This document shows positions 10,462-20,400 of a stretch of 24,583 nucleotides of DNA, one piece after another. Source of the DNA: Priapulus caudatus (Eukaryota; Priapulida; Priapulimorpha; Priapulimorphida; Priapulidae); contig NW_014577240.1 in the NCBI RefSeq assembly GCF_000485595.1, positions 308,124 to 332,706 of the forward strand. The letters are read 5' to 3'. The stretch's first letter is position 1, and each line of letters opens with the position of its first letter. Position numbers and translations under genes: made by a program. The notes beneath the pieces are model-generated. The model ran no database searches, was not told the origin of the DNA, and worked only from the letters and a program-made list of their open reading frames with translations.

Positions 10462-10689
10462 ACGCACTCACGATGACAACATTGTACAGCGCTGCAAAAT
10501 GGAAAGTATTAACGCTTCGATATAATCCCAAATAACGTAGAAACTCATAACTGCATTTTTAAAGTAAAAGCTCATAGCACTATTTGAGGGGTCATAGTCT
10601 CTTTAAGGTTAGGGTAGTAATAAAGCAGAACGGTCGCTCACAGTGTGGGCGGTATGTACGTTTGTAACGAGCTTTCGATTGTAGGCCTA

Positions 10690-11140
10690 CGTACTAGCTA
10701 CGTAAACATTTATTCAATGTGCGATTCGATTGTTCTCATACGTAATTATATCGGCTTAGCTGTAATACAAAAATAGAAAACGTATGGATAGTCTATGGTA
10801 ATATTTTGATGGTGTGTGCTAACCGAGTTACGCACAGGTATTCGGCACGTAAATCAACCACTCAGCGTTATTAGCACACGAAAAACTAAAAATCGATCTA
10901 TGTCATATTTGCCCCACGTGACGTTATATTGCTTTTATAGGAATTAATACGAATAGAACGTCTCGTAGTCTATTCGTATTTTTAAGAACTAGAATTATTA
11001 TTGCATTAGACAAGGCCATTAGCCTGTTCGGTGTACATTTCTGTACATGCGGTGGCTTGACGAGGTATAGCAGATGAAAGTGCCCATTCGCACCAGAACA
11101 CGCACCCACACCGTAAACTTTGTTGAGTGGATGAGTAAAA
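10690..11140 (+). repeat. Dispersed repeat R1, copy b, left part
   Basis: Matches 2315-2740 in the same orientation. The best block is 10795-10935. Similarity fades, but GAACGTCT, AACTAGAATTAT and TGGATGAGTAAAATAT can still be aligned with the first copy. After 11140 the two copies part, and homology resumes at about 12285. It abuts inverted-pair arm 1 directly on its left. Confidence 0.7.
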
Positions 11141-11146
11141 TATCGG

Positions 11147-11321
11147 CCGGACCTTGGCTCGTAAGTGTGGCGCGTCGCGTCACCCATCCCCGGTGCAAGA
11201 CGATACGGGAGGCGCGCCCGTCCATTGTCGTCGCGCGTTATATGCGTAGCGTCTTATGCGCTAGGTGTGACGTGCCAAGCGTCGCATCCTGTCGCCACCG
11301 TTTGCTGAATACAATAATTTC
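11147..11321 (+). repeat. ~172-bp direct repeat, copy A
   Basis: From CGGACCTTGGCT to GCTGAATACAATAATT, it is repeated at 11966-12139 with about ten differences, several of them in a GT-rich indel near 11177. It is GC-richer than its surroundings. The two copies are ~820 bp apart and enclose an LTR-like segment. Open frames running through both copies encode similar 50-60-residue stretches but carry no known domain. Confidence 0.93.
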
Positions 11322-11629
11322 CTTGACCCTTCGTGAAAAGTTCATGTCCTCATGAAAACGTATTTCCAATTAAAAACGATATCTCATAACTACGTTCCAA
11401 AATACCGCTACCTAAATAGAATAAAATGGGTACATAAATTGTTTATACAGTGCATCAAGACAATACAGCAAGGAACAGTGATACAAACAAAACGTCAGCC
11501 CCACTGCACTCATATGCTGATATGATGTGCTGAACATGCGTATACCGTGTTCGCATGTGGGGCGGTTTTCAAGATACCGATCGCGTTTACGCTTGATGGT
11601 GAGTTTACCCGTATCCTCCACCAATTATT

Positions 11630-11966
11630 GTACTGGGAAAAGTTGTTGAAGAACTCCGTGCAGGATCTTGTAGTGTAACAGCGTAGACTTGTAGCAACCG
11701 TAGATTGTAGCAAATAGCAGATTCGTTGTGTAACTCGGGGACTTTATTAGTAACTCGAACACATACAAAATATATACATACGGCAACCTAGGTGGCCGTG
11801 CCTATGTCCCGTCATCTCTGTTTTCGTCTATCTCCACTACATCGTCTCTAGTCTCTTCCTCTGGGTAATAACTCTTTTTTATGATCTTTCGTCCGTGCCT
11901 ATTTATACGTTTCCGAAAACCGCCCGGCGACATTTTCAATCCGCCGGTTTTTCGTCATTATCACAC
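11630..11966 (-). mobile_element. LTR-like segment
   Basis: On the minus strand this runs from TGTGATAATGACG (near 11966) to CCCAGTACA (near 11630). A TATA box (CGTATAAATAGG) lies at about 11898-11909 and an AATAAAG polyadenylation-type signal at 11742-11748, about 155 bp downstream. Just beyond the putative end comes ATTGGTGGAGGATACGGG, which has the look of a tRNA-primer-site region but which I cannot assign to a tRNA. A GC-rich imperfect hairpin (11913-11926 / 11941-11954) lies upstream of the TATA box. There is no coding region and no second full LTR, so it may be a remnant of a retrotransposon. Confidence 0.35.
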
Positions 11967-12139
11967 GGACCTTGGCTTGTAAGTGTGGCGCGTGTGTGTG
12001 TCACCCATCCCCGGCGCAAGACGATACGGGAGCCGCGCCCGTTCATTGTCGTCGGGCGTTATATGCGTAGCGTCTTATGCGCTAGGTGTGACGTGCCAAG
12101 CGTCGCATCCTGTCGCCACCGTTTGCTGAATACAATAAT
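11966..12139 (+). repeat. ~172-bp direct repeat, copy B
   Basis: Second copy of the segment at 11147-11321. It abuts the LTR-like segment exactly where the putative TG terminus falls on the minus strand. The extreme ends shared with copy A are CGGACC on the left and CAATAATT on the right. Confidence 0.93.
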
Positions 12140-12284
12140 TACGCTAATCGCGTAACAGGCGATATGTACTATCATATACACATCGTTAATGGTCGCACGT
12201 TTTGTTAATTCTCCCAGCGGATAAGAACGACTGCTACTGCTTCCTATTGGAAATAACTTTATTTACGAATTGGTAATCTCCCTT

Positions 12285-12650
12285 AATGAAGTATCTCAAT
12301 CTCATAGAAACTCTTTGAATTTATCAATTAAAACGTGTCTTTCTTCACCTTCACCTCCTCCCACGCTTCCACTGTCGTCACTTCTTACTGCAGCTTCCTC
12401 CACAGCTCTTCCATATCACTCTCTCCTTCACCATCATCACCACCGCCTCCCCTTCTCCTCTTCATACTTTTCATCCTTCTTCACCCCTCTCCGCGTCATT
12501 CTTTCTCTGCTCTCACTATTCTTGCTCGCATTTTCTAACGGCACTTCTTCTTCTCCTTAAAACACCTTTCATCTTCTGCTCCTCCATGAATCTCCGTGGG
12601 GACAACAACAGCATGTCATTGTAGTGACACGTAGTTGCAGCGTGTGTGCG
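12285..12650 (+). repeat. Dispersed repeat R1, copy b, right part
   Basis: Resumes homology to R1 copy a at TTAATGAAGTATC (2784 and 12283) and continues through the pyrimidine-rich block, CTTCTGCTCCTCCATGAA and the GACACG(T)AGTTGCAGC end. The Ser/Pro/His-rich open frames here are low-complexity artefacts. Confidence 0.75.
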
Positions 12651-12681
12651 TGTGTGTGCGCGCATGCGTGTGTATGTGTGT

Positions 12682-12733
<52 letters not shown>
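12640..12733. repeat. GT microsatellite
   Basis: An alternating GT run, pure from about 12690 to 12733, preceded by GTGCGC variants. Confidence 0.97.
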
Positions 12734-12737
<4 letters not shown>

Positions 12738-12742
12738 GGGGC

Positions 12743-12944
12743 GTCTGTGTGGGGGTGGTGTTCTATAGGCATGGGAAGGAGGGGCGTCTGTGTGGGGGTG
12801 GTGTTATATAAGCATGGGGAAGAGGGATGCGTCTGTGTGGGGGTGGTGTTCTATACGTGCAGGGAGGAGGGGGCGTTTGGGTGGGGGTGGTGTTCTATAG
12901 GCATGGGGAGGAGGGTTTTCTGTGTGGGGGTGGTGTTCTACACG
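12743..12944. repeat. G-rich ~44-bp minisatellite
   Basis: Four full units and one partial, starting at 12743, 12786, 12831, 12875 and 12918 (steps of 43, 45, 44 and 43 bp). Each begins GTCTGTGTGGGGGTGGTGTT, followed by CTATA(G/C) and a GGGA/GAGGGGG block. Several closely spaced G-runs per unit give clear potential for G-quadruplex on the plus strand. A plus-strand open frame (12624-13076) crosses the array and is an artefact. Confidence 0.93.
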
Positions 12945-12949
12945 TGTTT

Positions 12950-13430
12950 CACTACTAGTTTATTATTTAATAATTTTCCTAATTATTTGTTCGCGAGAAG
13001 TGGTGAATGGCGCGATGTACCTGTGCTATTTGTTACGCATTCGTCGACGTTTACAAGTACATTGTTGCGCGCGTAACCCTGGCTCATGGATCGACCGAGC
13101 AAGCGAGTGTGCCAATCTAATTTATAGTGAAAAGCTGCAATAACACCGGCGGGTAGCTTGCATGATATATTAAAACTGTATATATGTTTCGCGGCGTGTA
13201 TAACCTTCGCTAAACGCAGCACGTAGTCACATATGTCTCACATGAGTGTCGCACAAGAATATCGCTGAAAATTTTGAACTTTTGTGCGTGGTCGCGACAT
13301 ATATCGATTTGTGATATCGCGTGATTGGCTTGAATCTCGACAGAATTAATCATTGGATGCATTCTTCAGCTCAGGATCGCTAAGGATTTTCCAGCCGTAT
13401 TAGAATTATCTACCTGTATGGCGACGACGA
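12950..13430. other. Unique sequence, no gene recognised
   Basis: Non-repetitive DNA between the G-rich minisatellite and the GAT/ATC tract. Short frames on both strands (for example 12983-13222 minus) lack any recognisable domain, signal peptide or splice arrangement. Confidence 0.45.
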
Positions 13431-13434
13431 TGTC

Positions 13435-13484
13435 GACGACGACGACAAATAAAAAAAAAAGAAGAAGAAGAAGAAGAAGAAGAA

Positions 13485-13544
<60 letters not shown>

Positions 13545-13835
13545 AATGATGATGATGATAATGATGATGATAATGATTATAATTATGATGATGATCATCA
13601 TCACCATCATCATCGTCATCATCATCATTACCATCATCATCATCATCATCATCCTCAGCATCATCGGCATAATTATTTACGTAATATTCATCATAATAAG
13701 TTAAACCAGCAGTACAACCAACAACGGCAACAGCGGCAACTTCAGCTCCGTCATTATCCTCATCATCAGTAGCGCTATCATAATCGTCGTCGTCGTCATC
13801 GGTGTCTTCGTCATCATCATCACAATTACCATAAT
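13435..13835. repeat. GAA, GAT and ATC trinucleotide tract, palindromic
   Basis: Order: GAC units, an A-run, about eight GAA units, a long GAT/ATG run (13487-13588), then past a centre near 13590 ATC/CAT units to 13660, and scattered CAT/TCA/TCG units to 13830. The GAT and ATC halves are complementary and could form a long imperfect hairpin. Minus-strand reading gives an Asp- and His-rich 172-codon frame and poly-Ile or poly-Met in other frames; I treat all as artefacts. Confidence 0.93.
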
Positions 13836-13879
13836 TATCATCTCCGGTACGATAGACGCGTACATACAACATACTACCA

Positions 13880-15150
13880 CGCAAGCACTGGATCGCGACA
13901 CATGTCCACGTAATTACCTATAGATGACCTAGCCACCCGAGATTCATCAGCTGCCCATTGCTCGGGCCGGCTTGATCGCATGTCAATAGCGACAAACTTT
14001 AGAGTACGAGCTACCTAATGATAGGAAGCGGCACAGCGGCAGGATTCTCGTTAGATGCATTGACTGACTGTTTACCAGCCTACCGCATGCGAGCGCCCGC
14101 TCGAACTATTGATTTCGGAGTCAAAACGTAGCGACGGCCTAGCAAGCGGGCAGTAAGCCAAGCGCACCAGAACCATCACGCGCGTCTGATGTTATCTGAA
14201 ACGTCGAGAGCGAGTGCGGAGTACGCATACGCGAATCTCAGCATTAGAACGCCCCAGACATCGCGAGGGTGACGGATTCTGGTCTGCTACGGACCTGTGT
14301 CCCCTAGATTGAGTTCGGTGACAAAGTGATGATTATGTGACATGGCATGACATGCTGGCGCGATAAGACGAGTGTGGTTAATTAAGTTAGTTAAAGTTGT
14401 AAAGCGCGCTCTGCGTAATGAGCAATGCCCTCGGGATTATAAAATGTGCATAAATAATATGGTTAGCGTACCATAAAGATAATTATATAGTATGTACAAT
14501 TAAAATGGTGCTGCGTGTAATGTGGGTAAATAGTGGTAATTGCCTTATGGGAATAAATTGGAGATCAACAATATAGAAATGATGTTTATAGAAAGGGGGC
14601 TAGATAAAAAAAAGATTGTAGTACTAGTCAGAAGATTTTTAAAAATCTAAATTTATATTTATATAAATAAAAATATATAGATTATACGAGGTGGATGCTT
14701 ATCTGGCATCGGGAGAGTGGGGACCGTGCCAACACAGCATGATCAATATGTTCACATGTCAACAAGACGCAAGGAACAACACGACATCTAAACAACGCGA
14801 GAGCGAGCCCACCCTATATTTCAGTAGCCCACGGGTGACGCTGAGCTGCTAGTTGAATTACGAAGAAGACAGGCGCGCAAGCGCTATCGTTAATCCTGTT
14901 TACCTGTGATGGAAATTTGATTACTAAACATTGTAAGGATGACCAAGCCAGTGAGAGACGTAGGCGAGACAGATGGAGAGCGCGTGATTGTGCGAGACAG
15001 CTGAAGTCCGACTGATCGACTAGCGATAAGGGGTGCGGAATAGCAATAGAAGGGGAAAGAATCTGGCGCGATAGAGAGGACGCAAGGTTGTGAAAAGTGA
15101 TAACGCAACTGGGAGAAAAAAGATCAAATACGCAGCGAGAATGGTGCGTG
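13880..15150. other. Non-repetitive DNA, GC-richer on the left, no gene recognised
   Basis: 13880-14340 is relatively GC-rich and free of simple repeats, with no frame over 60 codons. 14400-14700 is AT-rich. 14800-15150 is mixed, with minus-strand frames that continue into the poly-Leu reading of the neighbouring trinucleotide tract. I found no domain, RNA gene or repeat copy here. Confidence 0.5.
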
Positions 15151-15165
15151 TGTGCGTGTGTGTAT

Positions 15166-15440
<275 letters not shown>

Positions 15441-16203
15441 CAGCGGCAGCAGTAGTGGCGGGCACTTAAGCAGTAAAACTTTTTAACATAAACAATTAAA
15501 CAAAAGATTCAACGGGTCGGACGAGCTGACAGTAGGCGACGACATATTGAATGCGACAATTAGTGCTCCCTCCATCCACCATAGATGCCCAACCCCACCA
15601 CCGGCGATGTTCATATCCTCAACCCCGCATCTTTCCTAGAAGTAAATCTGCTGATGCTTTACTCTACGAGTATCTTGGTTTCTCTACCGAACAGAGATTG
15701 ATCGGTTACATATGATTTAATACAATCTTATTGACTTGTCAGCAATCTGGTTACTGTAGAAACCGTTGACCAGTTTAGTTTGTACACAATACCTGTAACG
15801 GGTCTGGGTGCAACCTGAGTTGGCCGAGAACTCGACTCAAAAGCGGTGGGAAACTGTCACCAGGACAATGATCTAACACGAGAAGAAGAGCCGGCCAGAC
15901 GAATGTGCTCGGTCTATCGTGCTGCGCGCTTGGTAAACAGAGAAGCCTATTAGTTAATACGTTTTCGTCTATTTGATTCCCAATCGGCACGAAATGAATT
16001 TCAGTGTGCAACGTGAACAGACATATAAGGGCACGTTATAAGCACGCACATGCACACGCACGCACGCACACATATGCATCAACTTTTTTTTACAAGAGAT
16101 TTCGCACGAGAACCACCGGCAGATGAAAGCGCTATTTAACGGAGATGGCAATAATGGTGGCAATTGTAACGTGTGTTCGCACAGCTTTGATTGCAGGGCT
16201 GAT

Positions 16204-16205
<2 letters not shown>
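15441..16205 (+). repeat. Dispersed repeat R2, copy b
   Basis: The most intact copy of R2. It aligns with 5480-6310 throughout and with R2c from ATAGATGCCCAACC (15580) to the CACACATATGCATC block (16080). It ends in a CT tract, as R2a does. The 78-codon minus-strand frame at 15775-16011 is broken in the other copies, so it is not likely to be real. Confidence 0.82.
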
Positions 16206-16261
<56 letters not shown>

Positions 16262-16350
16262 TTCTCTCTTCTCTCTCTCTCTCTCTCTCTCTCGCTCTCG
16301 CTCGCTCCCTTTCTTCTGTACTCTCTCTCGCTCGCTCCTCTCTCCCTAAT
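16206..16350. repeat. CT microsatellite, interrupted
   Basis: CT run from 16206 to about 16258, then CTTCT, a second CT run to about 16291, then CTCG units to 16342. If the minus-strand exon upstream is real, this tract lies in its first intron. Confidence 0.95.
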
Positions 16351-16402
16351 CAATGGGTGGATAGTGGATACAATATACAAAGTAAATATATAGAGAAGGA
16401 TA

Positions 16403-16408
16403 ACATAC
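16403..16408 (-). promoter_or_regulatory. Predicted splice donor GTATGT
   Basis: Minus-strand CTG/GTATGT directly follows the 36th codon of the signal-peptide exon and matches the eukaryotic 5' splice-site pattern at the intron positions. Confidence 0.4.
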
Positions 16409-16516
16409 CAGTGGTGCGCAGGTCTCTTGACACTGCATGTAATCCGCTTCCATCTGTCCAGTGCAAATGCTGCCCAACATCAGAAGCACGAAAACTAGTT
16501 GACATGCCTGTCCCAT
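16409..16516 (-). CDS. Candidate first coding exon of a secreted peptide
   Basis: The ATG at 16516-16514 sits in a strong start context (A at -3, G at +4) and opens 36 codons. Residues 1-20 form a classical signal peptide: short polar start MGQACQ, hydrophobic core LVFVLLMLG, then SICTG with likely cleavage before QMEADY. The mature part shows Cys29 and Cys33 (motif CQETC) and ends at Leu36, immediately followed by GTATGT, a good splice donor in phase 0. An AGTATATAAT element lies about 20-30 nt upstream of the ATG. The frame remains open a further 20 codons into the presumed intron, so a single-exon reading cannot be excluded. No second exon is recognisable downstream on this strand before the R2b repeat. 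Small secreted cysteine peptides of many families fit; I cannot name one. Confidence 0.5.
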
Positions 16517-16578
16517 GCTCGCGGTAGCGAAGGAATTATATACTGTAGGCACACTCTAGCTCCGTCTCTATCCTATGA

Positions 16579-16580
<2 letters not shown>

Positions 16581-16630
<50 letters not shown>
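16581..16630. repeat. CT microsatellite
   Basis: A pure CT run of about 48 bp, reading GA on the strand of the candidate exon and lying roughly 65 bp upstream of its ATG. Confidence 0.97.
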
Positions 16631-16633
<3 letters not shown>

Positions 16634-16957
16634 GTCGCTCTCTACTTATCTCCGCCTATGCAGTTACACTACTACACTCTGCTTGCGAGCCTGATATGAC
16701 GAAATCTTGCAAAGGTGGCGTAGGCGGTGAGCGCACGGCTCCTCGGTTCTTGCGCACATGCGTTCGACGACCAGCGCACTAATTGTCTGTCTAGTTCAAC
16801 GGACAGTTACTGAACTTCACACGCATGATTGTCGCGACGAACCGCCCACGAAAGTCTCCCGAAGATGCAGTTCGTAATCCTGCCGTAAGTATGTTGCGTG
16901 CAGACGTCGATGCAGGCATGCTCCCGCGTCGTTTGGTAGGACGTCGACGCGTATATA

Positions 16958-16994
<37 letters not shown>

Positions 16995-17263
16995 GGTAGG
17001 CGCGGCAGTAACGCTTACGTGTTTAAGCAGGAGGGCATGCTGGTAACATAGTTGCGTAAGCCGTGCAGACACTAAGACTTCTTGCTTGAGACTGTCTGCT
17101 CACAACACGCTGCGACGGTGCTCCGTTATTTCTGATGAGTATACGTCCGCCTGATATTTGTATTCTGCCGACGAATCAAGCAAAGTTGTGATTAGCAATC
17201 TCCTAAGACGCCGTGCCGCAACGCGGCGCTCATGTTACTCATCTGTTTTCCTTGTCTATTCCG
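16631..17263. other. Mixed unique sequence containing a CA repeat
   Basis: Unique DNA interrupted only by the CA run at 16960-16992. A strong donor-like GTAAGTATG occurs at 16885, preceded by a 26-codon open stretch starting after CAG at 16806; see findings. Frames extending into the CA run give Thr-His or Cys-Val strings and are artefacts. Confidence 0.4.
16960..16992. repeat. CA microsatellite
   Basis: A pure CA run of about 33 bp. Confidence 0.97.
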
Positions 17264-17524
17264 CTGCCTGCCTACCTGCCAACCCCCACCATCACTGCCT
17301 GCCTCCATACCAACCCTCATCCTCCTTGCCTGCCTCCATGCCAACCCCCACACTCCCTGCCTGCCTCCATGCCAACCCCTACCCTCCCTGCCTGCCTCCA
17401 TGCCAACCCCCACCCTCCATGCCTGCCTCCATGCCAACCCCCACCCTCCCGGCCTGCCTCCATGCCAACCCCTACACTCCTTGCCTGCCTCCATGCCAAT
17501 CCCCGCTCTCCCTGCCTGCCTCCA
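17264..17524. repeat. 31-bp minisatellite
   Basis: About eight and a half units with consensus CTGCCTGCCTCCATGCCAAC plus CCCCACCCTCC; each is 31 bp. Because 31 is not divisible by three, each plus-strand frame reads the same peptide in rotation and stays open, which explains the 100-209-codon Pro/Leu/Cys-rich frames on the plus strand and the Gly/Trp-rich one on the minus strand. The first and last units are the most diverged. Confidence 0.95.
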
Positions 17525-17534
17525 AACGTATGCA

Positions 17535-17653
17535 TGTGTGTATGTGTGTGTGTGCGTGTGCCTGTGAGTGTATGTATGCGTGTGTAGTAGTAGTAGTAGT
17601 CGTCGTCGTCGTCGTCGTCGTCGTCGTAGTAGTAGTAGTAGTAGTAGTAGTAG
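17535..17653. repeat. GT tract followed by TAG-CGT-TAG trinucleotides
   Basis: GT-rich 17535-17585, then TAG units, a block of CGT units (about 17599-17625), then TAG units to 17653. It sits immediately upstream of R2c, mirroring the trinucleotide tract next to R2a and R2b. Confidence 0.93.
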
Positions 17654-18110
17654 ACCACACCCCCATCATAGATGCCCAACCGTACCCCCGCGATGTTTAT
17701 ATCCTCAACCCCGCATTTTTCCTAGAAATAAATATGTTGATGCTTCACCCTGCGAGTATCTTGGCTTCTTTACCGGATAGATATTGATCGGTTACATATG
17801 ATTTAATACGATCTTATTGACTTCTTGGCATTTTTTTACTGTAAATATCGGCGACCATTTCTGACCAGTTTAATTTTGTACCCAGTAGCTGTAAGGGTCT
17901 GTGTGCAACCTGAGTTGGCCGAGAAATTGACTCAAAGGCTGCGCGCTTGGTAAACAGAGAAGCCGATTAGTTAATACGTTTTCGTCTATTTGATTCCCAG
18001 TCAGCACGAAATGAATTCAATTGTGCAACGTGAACAGACATGTACGTGCACGTTATAAGCACGCACACGCACACGCACGCACGCACACATATGCATCCAC
18101 GTTTTCACAT
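17654..18110 (+). repeat. Dispersed repeat R2, copy c (shortened)
   Basis: Matches R2b from ATAGATGCCCAACC to CACACATATGCATCCA. About 80 bp present in R2a and R2b (R2b ~15842-15921) are missing at 17937-17940, where GACTCAAAGG runs straight into CTGCGCGCTTGG. The right end stops at the ACGCACAC block, without the CGAGAACCACCG part and CT tract. Confidence 0.8.
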
Positions 18111-19560
18111 ATATATTAACGTTCTTTATATAATCAGAATTAATAATTCGTAAATTTCTATAAATAATCTATCTATGTTTAGAATTACGATAGAAGGGTA
18201 GGCCTACGGCTAGTGATCTTGGGCTTGTTTTAATTGTCAGAAATAAGAGAATTAAGAGTAAATAAATTTATATCGTTAAATACGTGTGAAGTTAGGCTGG
18301 TGAAGCATAAGCAGCAATGCAAATAGATGTTACTAGCTTTTTAATGGTAGTTACTGGAAACAAAGGCAGTCCATGTACAAGGATGCCTGTAGTAGGGACA
18401 CTGTTCACGCGCTTCGGCTATTTATTTAAGATCTCGGGTTCAACGATTCTCGGATGATTCTCGGATTCAATTCGTGGATTGAAATTTCTACTTCAGCTTA
18501 CTTTTAGCTTTACGGGTAATAAGTACTGGTGGTTGTTAAATAGTGCTCACCCAGCATCACGCTCGTTCCCTCACCCTGACTTTGTCTTGTCGCAGCACGT
18601 AGCAACAACAGCAGCAGCAGCGCCGGCGTCGAGAGGGAAGTGTGTGAGATGAGGATAAATGAACAACTTTTACTCATACGTAGGTATCGGGGCAGGAAAA
18701 CGTTCAATTTTCTTTAAAATCGAAAACCGACGCCTGCGCACATATTAGGCACGCGTGCATGCCGGATTGAATATGACTATACGCATTTATTTATTGGGGA
18801 TTGATTCGATGACTATGATTATATATGTATTTTTGTAAAAGTTGGTTTCATAATCTTAACCAATTAATTATGTTCAATATCTAAAAAAAATCATGTTATT
18901 GTAAGATTGTATATCTGATGGAAAACAAAACAATTCAAATGAAAAATACATCATATTGTTATACAACTTTTAGCGTTCTTCCACTTCTATATACTAAAAG
19001 AAATTTAGCAGCTTAATTCTACAGGAAATATACAAATTCTCTTTGCTATATCATTTAGCTGGGAAGCTGAATGCATTCAACGGCAAAAATCGGTGCTCAA
19101 ATCCGGATATATGTCTAATAGGAGCTTTCACGTATGACCGCTAATCGATTCAACGCCAGAAGCGCATGAAGTTCTATTTCCTCTTCACCTATCGCAGGTT
19201 ATCACTTTTTTACTAAATTTCCTGCAAATATTCAAGCTCGCTCTTGAGCTGCACGTGTATTTCTCTACACTGTTCACACAAGGACTGCAGCTAGTGTCGA
19301 CGTCACCCAATACGAAAACATTCGTAGACCACGCAACATCGCAAATGTGTAACAAACTCGTACGTTGCGGATATCGGATGCACTCCGATGCGAGTTGCGA
19401 ACGTAATATCGCACGAACAGACCGGCTAGGATAAAGTACGCAAAAGAATCTACTTTCATTACATGGCTAAAGTCTTACAGCTATGGTTATATGTATAGTA
19501 TGTTTTACGCGGAGTGCAACGGAAGATCGTAGTTATTGGCAGCACATCACGCATGTAGGT
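18111..19560. other. AT-rich unique DNA, no gene recognised
   Basis: About 1.45 kb of mostly AT-rich sequence. The only simple sequence is a short CAG cluster at 18605-18622, which produces the Leu-run in a minus-strand frame (18510-18707). A 61-codon minus frame at 19274-19459 begins with a hydrophobic stretch but has no convincing donor or cleavage site. Nothing else is supportable. Confidence 0.5.
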
Positions 19561-19565
19561 CGCTG

Positions 19566-19646
19566 TACCCCATGTACCCCCATGTACCCCATGTACCCCA
19601 TGTACCCCATGTACCCCATGTACCCCATGTACCCGATGTACCCTAT
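19566..19646. repeat. 9-bp tandem repeat CCCCATGTA
   Basis: About nine units of CCCCATGTA (one with an extra C, one CCCGATGTA, last one CCCTATG). Since 9 is a multiple of three, one plus frame reads Met-Tyr-Pro repeated and another His-Val-Pro; the minus strand reads Val-His-Gly. Small minisatellite, no gene inferred. Confidence 0.95.
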
Positions 19647-20400
19647 GCAACAGTGCGCCATAACGCCCACTGCCTCATCAAGAATTATCATGACTGTGTA
19701 CGTAAGTGCGTGTGCATCAGTGCTACAAAGTGACTCGATTACTAAAAATCTACGAGTAGAGCTTTGAAAATTTTCAACCTAAACGCAGCAATTTACGCGT
19801 AACATATTACGCTTCCCACGCGCGCGCGACTCTAATAATATTTTCCTTTTTATTCGATGTGGTCCCCCGTACACTCGAAAACACAATATGCTACGCGTTG
19901 GGCGTAGACAATGCCGAGCGCATATATTATGTGTAATAAGGGTATTATGAATTAAAATGTTGTCTATCGCTATATAAAAAGATTCCAGAGGCAGGGCTGC
20001 CATCGAAAGCACGTTATATACCGCCCAAACGTACAAACCGCCCACACTGTGAGCGACCGTTCTGCTTTATTACTACCCTAACCTAAGAGACTAAGACCCC
20101 TCAAATAGTGCTATGAGATTTTACGAACGATGAAAATACAGTAATGAGCTTTCTAGCTTTTTGGGCTTAAATCGATGCGTTAATATTTCCCATTTTGTTG
20201 TGCTGTACAATGTTGGCATCGCGTGTATGCACTGCCTGCCGCCATTCTCATCCTCTTAGCGTCTCCCGTTCTCTCCTCAGCCGCTCTCACTTTCTCTTTC
20301 TGACGGTTTCTACCCTCTCCCTCACACTGTCTCTCTGTCTGTCGTCCACTCCCACGCTTACTCACCGTCTCTCACTACCTCTCAGTTATACTCGTGTTAA

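Larger units (their letters stand above)
9485..10682 (-). repeat. Inverted-pair repeat, arm 1
   Basis: Reverse-complement match to 20004-20880. Three zones are visible: a well-preserved end (9485-9615), a 272-bp almost identical core (9616-9887), and a diverged remainder (9888-10682, roughly four in five bases alike by eye). Inside the diverged zone this arm carries ~459 bp (10003-10461) that arm 2 lacks, bounded by CAGT on both sides. The outer end matches GAGCTTTCGAT here with ATCGAAAGCACG at 20004. No protein domain identifies the element. Confidence 0.88.

Noticed and set aside
12569-12772. His-Thr repeat peptide on the minus strand
   Set aside because: It is the CA reading of the GT microsatellite.
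13366-13884. 172-codon Asp- and His-rich minus-strand frame resembling an acidic protein
   Set aside because: Composition follows the GAT/ATC trinucleotide tract; other frames of the same DNA are equally open and give poly-Ile or poly-Met.
17158-17787. 209-codon Pro/Cys/Leu-rich frame with a regular repeated motif, possibly a secreted repeat protein
   Set aside because: The 31-bp unit is open in all plus frames; the repeat explains the frame, and no signal peptide precedes it.
19274-19459. Minus-strand 61-codon frame with a hydrophobic start
   Set aside because: The hydrophobic part is short and interrupted, no convincing cleavage site or splice donor is present, and the end is ordinary AT-balanced sequence.
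19459-19767. Met-Tyr-Pro and Val-His-Gly repeat peptides
   Set aside because: Derived from the 9-bp minisatellite; the rest of each frame is short and lacks features.
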